Shown here one piece after another: positions 56,723-64,000 of a stretch of 64,000 bases of DNA (position 1 is its first letter; each line of letters begins with the position of its first letter). The DNA lies in assembly GCA_022432975.1 (NCBI GenBank), contig CM039506.1:11536831-11600830 (forward strand), written 5' to 3'. The DNA comes from Begonia masoniana. Lineage: Eukaryota; Streptophyta; Magnoliopsida; Cucurbitales; Begoniaceae. The notes beneath the pieces were generated by a model that saw nothing but the letters and a program-made list of their open reading frames with translations, was not told where the DNA came from and did no database searches. Position numbers and translations under genes: made by a program.

Positions 56723-57661
56723 CTAAGGCAATTTCAAAACATTGTCGTTAAAACGAGTTTACACTATTAAACATCCACATTAACAAAATCCTTAACTAAG
56801 GAAATTCCTAAAATTCTAACTTAACTAATCGAGGCATTTTATCTAACAATTAACTCTCGATACCTCGAAACCACCATTAACGAGTTTTCCTCAAAACTCG
56901 AAAATTCATCAATCTCTAACATTCTTCCTAAATCAATTAACTTCGTCCAATAACGCTCAATACGTTCATCATATTCACAACTACAACAAACCTATCAATT
57001 TCAAACCCTAAATCACGTTTTTAGCAAAACCTAAACGAAACCCTAATCGTTAAACGACCCGAAAACTTCGAATAAACTTTCCATAACCATAGAATCTTAC
57101 CTACAATCGGGTTTGGAGAAGAAAACGTGAAGAACGGAAGACGAACGGAGGAGAAATCGGCGTCAGAATGGGAGTCGCCGTGAGAGGCGATGAAAAATCG
57201 CCTGAGGGAGAGGGAGAGAAGAAATCGCGTGAGGCATTCTGGAGAAGAAGAAGAATTATGTTTTGTTTTATAATTTTGACTTGTCAAATGACCGTTTTGC
57301 CCTTCCTTTAATTTTCTAGTTGTTTCGTCATTTGTTTCGTTATTTAGCTAGTGATTAGGTTTATCCAAATCTCCTTATTTTACCAATAAATCCAACTTAT
57401 TACTAGGGTTCTATTAAAACTATCCGTACGCAAAACAGACCTCGTTTACTATTTTATTAAAACGTCCTTTATATTACGAGAAATGTAATTCTCGTAATTT
57501 AGCGTTACAACTTCTAAAATTCCCGAAATTTTCTTAAAATCCATATTAATTATTAGGATTATAATAACGCTCTCTGCTCGCAAAACAGACTTAATTTGAC
57601 ATATTTATAAAAATGTCATTATATTCAGAAATCACAAAATTCCGTAAAACCGGGTGTTACA

Positions 57662-58700
57662 TTCCATCCACCTTATTTAAATTTTGTCTTCAAAATTTTA
57701 CTTCACTTACAGTCCTTGGCATTACTGTCTCATGTCTTGCGACCTTATATCTTAATTCACAATCGCTCCGTTCTTTTTAAGTTTCTTTCCTCTATCTCTC
57801 CAAATAAAGGTTTCGACTCTATGTCTACTTACGGTCACTCTTTATATTCCCTATTCTCAATTGGATCGTACACGTCCTTACTCAAGTATTGACTATAACG
57901 AATCTCCAAATCTCAAATCAATTTTCCAACGGCATACTTTGTCACCTTAATATTTGTGTAAGCATCGTCTTTCACTTAATTACCCACAGATTAGATCTCC
58001 TAGTAATTCAATTCTTCAAAGTTCTTTTTCATCGACGTCTTTCCTTAGTTGTCTCTTTAGATCAGAGCTATACTAAGGTTTCATAATGTCAACTTGATTA
58101 AATGCCAAGAATTTCTTTCAACTCCTGAGCTGTAACTCAACTTAATATAATTTCATCGACTTTGTCCGCAGTTGGTTTGTACACCAACTCAATTTTCACT
58201 TTAACCTCCTAACCATAACCTTACTTTCAATTGGCCTAAACACGTCCTCGCTTACGCATCAAACCTTGCCAAGTTTTCTAAGCCCTCCATCAATGATCTC
58301 TAACTGTGTACTCGACACCTAACGACTCGAGCACGCGTTGGTCTATATTTAATCATCTAAAACGTTAAATTTTCCAACTTATCAATTGGCCCCATGATTA
58401 GGGGCTTTCTCCCTAAAGATTATCTCGTATCCTCAATCCTCATATTAATTTCAATTTCCCAACGTCATTTGGGTTGACTATCGTTCAGGGATTTCTAACC
58501 ACACCCAGGTTGCAATCTAGACTCCCCTCTATTTTAACTCCGACTTCTTGAACTGAGTTCATTTAGTTCCTAACTTTCTTAATCCGGTGCCTATCACTTA
58601 CGTACCTAACCACTTTAAGCTCTCAAAACCTTCTTAAATTGTTTACTCTAACGCTAAATCTCGACTACACTACGACCTTATCCATCTATCGAGTATAACA

Positions 58701-58743
<43 letters not shown>

Positions 58744-59110
58744 CTGTAAACTAAACTTAGGTATAAGTTCGTTGGCCTTTACCTCAGTCACTACTACAAC
58801 CATCCGAGTCTACATTTCTCTAGCAATGCTCCCGTATAACTTCTTCGTCAATAGTATCTAAATTGTACCCTTCCTTAGACACTTCACGTGTTTTAATAAC
58901 TATTTCTATGTGAGCTTCTCGACTAGAATTCCATTCTCTATGTTTCGCAAGGTATCCCCTCAGTGACATCTTACGTCACATTCTTCCTCGGGTAACTCAC
59001 CGACCTCAATCCCCGTTTTGATGCGGTTCTCACAACCTAACTCTTTCCATTCCAACTATATCTCTGGAAATACATTTAAGGCCTCAACAGGTTTAACTGA
59101 GAGCTTAAGT
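57662..59110 (-). mobile_element. LARD-like internal region, minus strand
   Basis: On the minus strand this precedes the polypurine tract GGTGGATGGAA (57672-57662). No coding frame. It parallels 700-1201; for example GGTGAGTTACCCGAGGAAGA here matches GGGTTACCCAAGAAGA there. An (AT)n run lies at 58704-58738. The element breaks off near 59110 where Reina-type sequence begins. Confidence 0.7.
58704..58738. repeat. (AT)n microsatellite
   Basis: About 17 AT dinucleotides within the LARD internal region. Confidence 0.95.
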
Positions 59111-59129
59111 TGTTACTATCTCAAGGCCA

Positions 59130-59405
59130 ATGTTCACTTGTGAATTAGATCCTATGAATATCACATTTCATTCTAAGTCACATGACGTGCCTCGTAGGCC
59201 CGTTACTAGATCACAAACCCGGGCACAAAATTTAATTGTTCAATGTTCTAACGACTTGTCTCTTTTTGCAGGTTTTGATTCACTCATGGACTTCACTTGG
59301 GAGCCGACTAAGGAGGATGAGGAGAAGCCTTACCATGTCATTCATTGGAGCATTCGGACAGAGCTTGCTGATAGCCCCATGGGAATTTGTCTTCCCAGGC
59401 CTTAA
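59130..59405 (+). CDS. Unidentified 91-codon ORF, possible pol C-terminal tail
   Basis: The product contains RRPVTRSQTRAQNL, similar in kind to the basic PITRSR/AK motif near the end of Reina/Tekay pol proteins, then an acidic stretch TWEPTKEDEEKPYH. No integrase or chromodomain lies upstream; the sequence before 59110 is LARD DNA. It may be the truncated pol end of an earlier Reina-type copy. The stop is two bases before the proposed LTR start, which makes that boundary uncertain. ATG at 59130 is simply the first one available. Confidence 0.4.
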   Translation: MFTCELDPMNITFHSKSHDVPRRPVTRSQTRAQNLIVQCSNDLSLFAGFDSLMDFTWEPTKEDEEKPYHVIHWSIRTELADSPMGICLPRP

Positions 59406-59407
59406 TT

Positions 59408-60456
59408 TGTAATTTTTAATTTTTAAAACTCATTGGCATACATTCGCCTTTATTGTAAGGATATTATAATTGCATTTCATGCATTAGATTGTATGGTTAT
59501 GACTAGATGTATGGTGGTGGATTTGGGTTGGAGGAAGTTCAACAAAATATTCAAAGGAAAAGGCCCTATAATAAATGGAGCCCAATGGAAGCCTTGGCCC
59601 AAAGAAGAGCCCACAAAAAAAGGTATAATTTTGCAAGTACAAAAGTTAGTGGCAACATGGATTGATGATGTGGCAAGATTCCCTCCATTGATCCATTTAG
59701 GCATGGCATTCATCTCCTCCCTAGGATGTGTGCTTGTTTGCCTTGATCTTGGCCATCCATCCTTTTTGATCCAAAGGCCCTAATCCACCTAGGACTTCTA
59801 TAAATGCATGGTATTAGTGATTGTAGACAACTTTTTGCTAAATCAATATACTACTATTTCCCTAAATCTCCCAAATTTCTTTGATGATTTTTCCTTGGTT
59901 TTTTGAACTAAGAGGAGTTAGCCTCCATTGCTAGCCTAGCTTGGGTTGCTAGGTTAGCTCTTAATCATTCCCTCATCTTCTCCCTTGGGAGTTGAAACGA
60001 GGACGAAAATCCCCGGCCTACGGTGGTCGTTTTCTTTACGGAAAACGTGTATCCGGGAGCTTAAACCGTAAGCTCGCTCCTCTGATCCACCAAGGGTTTT
60101 CTTTACTTTTATTGCTATCACTTTTGCACACAAATCACTCTTTACTTTTCAGCTTTTCATTATCCACACACTCACTTTCTATTTTTTTTATCTTTTCTTT
60201 ATTTCCATTGCTTTACATTTCCTTGTCATTTCTAACATATATTGTCATCTTATTCTCTTTATTTTCTTGTAATTTTGCTTCTCTCTACTAACCTATAATC
60301 TCGGCCTTCATCTTAACATTTGCCTTCTTTATTTCTTGCCTTTAGTTTAGTATTTTATTTCAATATTCAAATATTGTTCACTAGCACCCAACCGAGCACC
60401 AACCTAGTATATTCGTGGGTCGTACACGGGCCCCGTTTCTAGGGGCCTCCGTGTCA
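59408..60456 (+). mobile_element. 5' LTR of the Reina-type element (left end uncertain)
   Basis: Right end CCGTGTCA is followed by AG and a primer site, so it is secure. Left end is set at TGTAATTTTTAATTTTTAAA by the TG rule only, since the 3' LTR is outside the window. Contains a TATA box at 59799 and pyrimidine-rich DNA at 60110-60400. Confidence 0.65.
59799..59805 (+). promoter_or_regulatory. TATA box in the Reina-type LTR
   Basis: TATAAAT about 390 bp into the LTR; the only such box in a plausible promoter position there. Confidence 0.55.
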
Positions 60457-60458
60457 AG

Positions 60459-60474
60459 TGGTATCAGAGCCACA
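60459..60474 (+). other. Primer binding site (tRNA-Met)
   Basis: TGGTATCAGAGCCACA matches the standard plant tRNA-Met primer site. Confidence 0.9.
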
Positions 60475-61668
60475 AGGCTTCCCTTATGGTTTTAGTGCCT
60501 TGACAATAGTCAAAATTCGGCACAAGACCGGGATAGCTGCTCTTTTAAATTTCCGCATTAACCTTCTATATATTTGTGCTAACTTTGAGTTATTTTGTGC
60601 TAATTCCAATTTTTATATCTACTACCATTATTTTTGCTATATTATTACTTGTTCTAATATGGAAAAATATGGTGGACGATCCTACAAGAAAATGCACAAG
60701 GTATAGCTCACAAATCTCTTAGTTTCCTTTCCTTATTTTTCGGTTTTCTTCTCTTTCTTGTACCACGATTCTTCCCTTTTATTTTGCTTCATTATAATCC
60801 TTATTTTGCCCTGAATCTAAGCCAAAACTCTGCTGAAATTTTTGTAGAAAACTGAGTATAAAAATCGGCCTAAGGAAATTGCAAAACCGGTTATATATTG
60901 TGCACAATCTTCACGGTTTTCTCATTATCTTTAGCCACGATTTTTCTTGCATCTCTTTTATCATTTGAGCCTTATTTTAGCACTTGATTATTGTCCAATC
61001 CTTATATTAATATTCTGGAAATTTTGGTGTTTCAACTCGGCTTAGATCTATTGCTATCGAAAAATCGGAGTATTGTTTAAATTATTGCTTTAATTTTGTT
61101 TCTTTTGTCAAGCTCGAAATTGTCTAATATTTTTGCTGGTTATTTCTCATGTTTTCGTTCATTAACTTGCCTAATATGTGCTGTTAAATGAGTGCACGAA
61201 AGTGGTTTAAAAGAATTTAGCAAAAGCATGAATTAACAGAGCAAAATAGAGCTAGACATTAGATTAAAAAAAAAAATTCTGCTATATTTGACTTAAATTC
61301 CAGCATGTTATTTGGACTTAAATGATATTCTAAATTTTATTAGTTGCTGTTTTTAGAGTTAATTAGTTGTTATTAATATTACTTTAAGTGATCCTTAGTT
61401 AAAGTTGACAACTTGATTGAAATTTCTTGAAAATTTGTGATGAAAATGGTTTAATGAAATGTTCATTTCTTGATTGTGTTATTGAGTGTTTATTGCAATT
61501 ACTAAGTTGTTGGACTAATTAGCATGATCCCTATTTTTCATTGTTGTCTTAGTTAAGATTATTCCTTAGTGCTTAAAATTGTCTAAGACATTAAGAAGAT
61601 AACAATCACACAAATCTAGGGAAAATTTACTTAGACAAGAATTTCAATTTTTAATTACCCACTCAACC
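60475..61668 (+). other. Untranslated leader of the Reina-type element
   Basis: About 1.2 kb, AT-rich, without a convincing frame, between the primer site and gag. The small frame at 60458-60706 overlaps the primer site and is not considered real. Confidence 0.6.
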
Positions 61669-64000
61669 ATGACTAACCGTAGTGGACTCATTCGTGAATC
61701 ACCTCACCAAATTCCACATCGAGCTAGGGATACTCCCCCACCCGAACACACCCATTACGAAGGAGAAACTAGCTCACCAGGAGGCATGCAAGAACAAATT
61801 GATGCCTTAACAAGCATAGTTAATAGCCTTGCCCAACAAGTCCAAACAATGCTGAATAACCCTCCTCGTAGAGATTTTCATGAACGTGTTCCTTCTCAAG
61901 AGACCTCCTCTAGGGTTATCCCCGAACGTCCTAGGCGTAGAGCACCTTTTCAACCACTCATAGAGGAAGAGGAATGGGTTGAACCCCAAAGAAGGAGACC
62001 ACGTCATTTTAATTCGGAGGATGATATTTGGACGGAAGATGATGAAGAGTACCGACCTAATCGTCGTAGGGACAACGACGACCTCCGAAATGTTAAGATG
62101 TCAATTCCCCCTTTCAATGGAGCTTGTGACGGACACACATATCTTGGTTGGGTTGATAAGGTGGAAAGAGTTTTTGAATGTCACGACTATTCTGATCGAG
62201 TCAAAATCCAACTCGCCTCTCTTGAACTAACGGGCCATGCCGCATTATGGTGGTCCAACCTTAGAAACCAAAGAATGCGAATTTTAGGATACCCCGTCTC
62301 AACCTGGAATTCCATGAAAGATGAAATGCACAAGAGATTCGTTCCCCGACACTACAAACATGAACTCTTCCATCAACTTCACAACCTCAAGCAAAATTCT
62401 CTCTCGGTCGATGAGTATATCACGGAATTTGAAACTCTCAATATGCGCTGTGCTATTGATGAGCCTGAAGAGCAACTCATCGCGAGATTCATTCGAGGGC
62501 TGAACCGTGATATTGGAGACGCGGTTGAAGTACAACAATTACAAACCATGGACATGGTCATTTAACTTGCCTTCAAGGTGGAAAGACAACTCAAACGAAA
62601 ACGCAAGACCAACTTTCCAACTAAATTTCCACCTAGGCACTTAGATCAAGACAAGCCCAAACCTCCATGGAAGAACGAAGAGAAAAGGCCCATTAACCGT
62701 AATTGGCCACCTAAAACCCCATTCAACCAAAACAAACCCTCTCCTACGGACAAAAATCAATCAAACCCTCCTAAAGGACTAAGAGCCCGTGATGTCCAAT
62801 GTTACAAGTGCTTAGGCAAGGGACATTACGCAAATGAATGTTCTAACCGTCGAGTGATGGTTATCAAGGAGTCAACCGGAGAATGGGAGAGTGATAACGA
62901 TGAAGGTCAATACCTCGATAAAGAAGTAGGAGAAGAGGTTGATGACGAGAGCGAGCACGAGTCGGATGAGTGTGCTGCTCAAGACGGACCACTTTTAATG
63001 GTGATTAGAAGATCCCTTGTCTCTAAAAATGTTGAGGAGGACTGCCAACGCGAAAACATTTTTCAAAGTAGATGTGCAGTCAAAGATAAAGTATGTTCGG
63101 TGATTATAGATAGTGGAAGTTGTGTTAACGTAGCTTCCCAAGATATGGTTAACAAGCTTGGATTAGAGTCGACAAACCACCCTAAACCGTATAAGTTGAG
63201 ATGGTTGGATGATAGAGATGACATTAAAGTGACCAAACAAGTAACTATTAATTTTACTATTGGAAAATACAAGGATTCAGTTACTTGCGATGTCGTGCCG
63301 ATGAAAGCGAGTCATCTTTTATTAGGGCGACCATGGCTCTACGACCGTAGGGTACATTATGATGGTTACCTCAACAACTATAGTTTGAAATTTGGCGGTA
63401 GAAATATCAAATTACTTCCTATGACCCCTGAACAAATTGCTCATGATGATGCGCTTAGGAAGGAGGAAAAGACTAAAGAAAATCTTTTGTTGACCAAAAA
63501 GGGATTAAGGGCTGCTGTGACTAAGGGAAAAATAGTGATTCTTATTTTATTTAGGGACCGAATTATGGAGCTTGGAAAGATTCCCTTACCGATTCAAAAC
63601 CTACTTAAGACTTATCAAGATGTTTTTCCTGAAGAACTACCCCCTGGACTACCCCCGATTAGAGGAATAGAACACCAAATCGACCTCCAACCCGGTGCTA
63701 TGTTACAAAATCGACCGGCCTATAGGATGAGGCCTGAAGAAGCAAAAGAATTACAAGATCAAGTCCAAGAATTGTTAGGGAGAGGATACATAAGAGAGTC
63801 GATGAGCCCATGCGCTGTACCTACCTTGTTGGTACCTAAAAAGGATGGCTCTATGCGAATGTGTTTTGATAGTAGAGCTATCAACCAAATCACCATTAAG
63901 TATAGATATCCCATCCCTCGATTAGAAGATATGTTGGACAAATTGAGTGGAGCATCAATTTTCTCTAAAGTTGACTTGAAGAGCGGATATCACCAAATAC
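61669..64000 (+). pseudogene. gag-pol: Reina-type chromovirus gag-pol (one stop; runs off the window)
   Basis: ATG 61669 begins MTNRSGLIRESPHQIPH. Capsid: MSIPPFNGACDGHTYLGWVD and WWSNLRNQRMRILGYPVSTW, then RFIRGLNRDIGDAVEVQQLQ. A TAA at 62563-62565 interrupts MDMVI*LAFKVERQL, where CAA would fit. The frame then stays open to the window end. Zinc knuckle CYKCLGKGHYANEC (CX2CX4HX4C) lies near 62789-62830. Protease: CSVIIDSGSCVNVASQDMVN and HLLLGRPWLYDRRVHYDG. RT begins with PPGLPPIRGIEHQIDLQPGA, RGYIRESMSPCAVPTLLVPK, MRMCFDSRAINQITIKYRYP and IFSKVDLKSGYHQ. Gag, protease and RT are fused in one frame. Rest of RT, RNase H and integrase are outside the window. Confidence 0.92.

Larger units (their letters stand above)
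54936..57661 (-). mobile_element. LTR (3') of LARD-like element, family A, minus strand
   Basis: On the minus strand it starts TGTAACACCCGGTTTTACGG after GGTGGATGGAA and ends GGTCGCTACA. It aligns with 1202-3596. ACAAT (54931-54935) would be the target duplication; the other side is outside or lost. Contains palindromes GGCGATCGATCGCC at about 55210, 55235 and 55288, and hairpin GAGGGGCGATTTCGCCCCTC at 55260. Confidence 0.9.

Overview
This window is plant nuclear DNA, most likely from a dicot, made almost entirely of nested LTR retrotransposons. I found no intact host gene. The plant origin follows from an Athila-type Ty3/gypsy element with its extra ORF, Tekay- and Reina-type chromovirus polyproteins, a Cassandra-type TRIM whose LTRs carry 5S rRNA-like sequence, and a degraded plant receptor-like cytoplasmic kinase fragment. 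No prokaryotic, viral-episome or CRISPR signature was seen.

Layout, left to right. (1) 1-3596: the 3' end of a non-coding, LARD-like element with its LTR, inserted into the RNase H region of a Tekay-type element. (2) 3597-11310: the rest of that Tekay-type element, interrupted by a non-autonomous hAT element (4824-5763, 8-bp TSD). Its 3' LTR (6251-11310) is interrupted by a solo LTR (6272-8872, TSD TTTGC). (3) 11311-16407: old host DNA with a GTCGAC repeat tract, a decayed pol fragment and a kinase pseudogene fragment. (4) 16413-53578: one Athila-type element, bounded by TSD AACCA, blown up to about 37 kb by nested insertions. These are a solo LTR at 23203-25730 (TSD ATTTT), a 10-kb element at 26296-36327 with giant repeat-filled LTRs (TSD AAAGG), and, inside its 3' LTR, a Cassandra TRIM at 39223-53264 (TSD TCCTA). 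Each Cassandra LTR was itself hit: by a 4.2-kb solo LTR (39274-43447) and by a 9-kb Tekay-type element (44125-53140). (5) 53584-54935: host DNA with a MITE-like inverted repeat. (6) 54936 to about 59110: the same LARD family as at the left edge, now on the minus strand. (7) About 59130-64000: a Reina-type element on the plus strand, running off the window with gag-pol nearly intact.

The most interesting signals are in the long LTRs rather than in the pol genes. First, ten LTR copies from about six families share a split architecture: a 45-56 nt segment between an AG and a GTAAGT donor, a GGCC inverted repeat, then a TGTAG acceptor-like site followed by an acidic reading frame. That last frame is usually exactly 47 nt and encodes 14 residues plus a stop, and it is kept across families whose surrounding DNA has diverged strongly. 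Second, downstream of it, every family carries short perfect palindromes (TGACGTCA, CACGTG, CACCGGTG, GATCGATC or GTCGAC), present as a few copies in some LTRs and amplified into large minisatellite arrays in others. Coding regions of the older elements are full of premature stops that look like C-to-T changes, as expected for methylated, silenced repeats.
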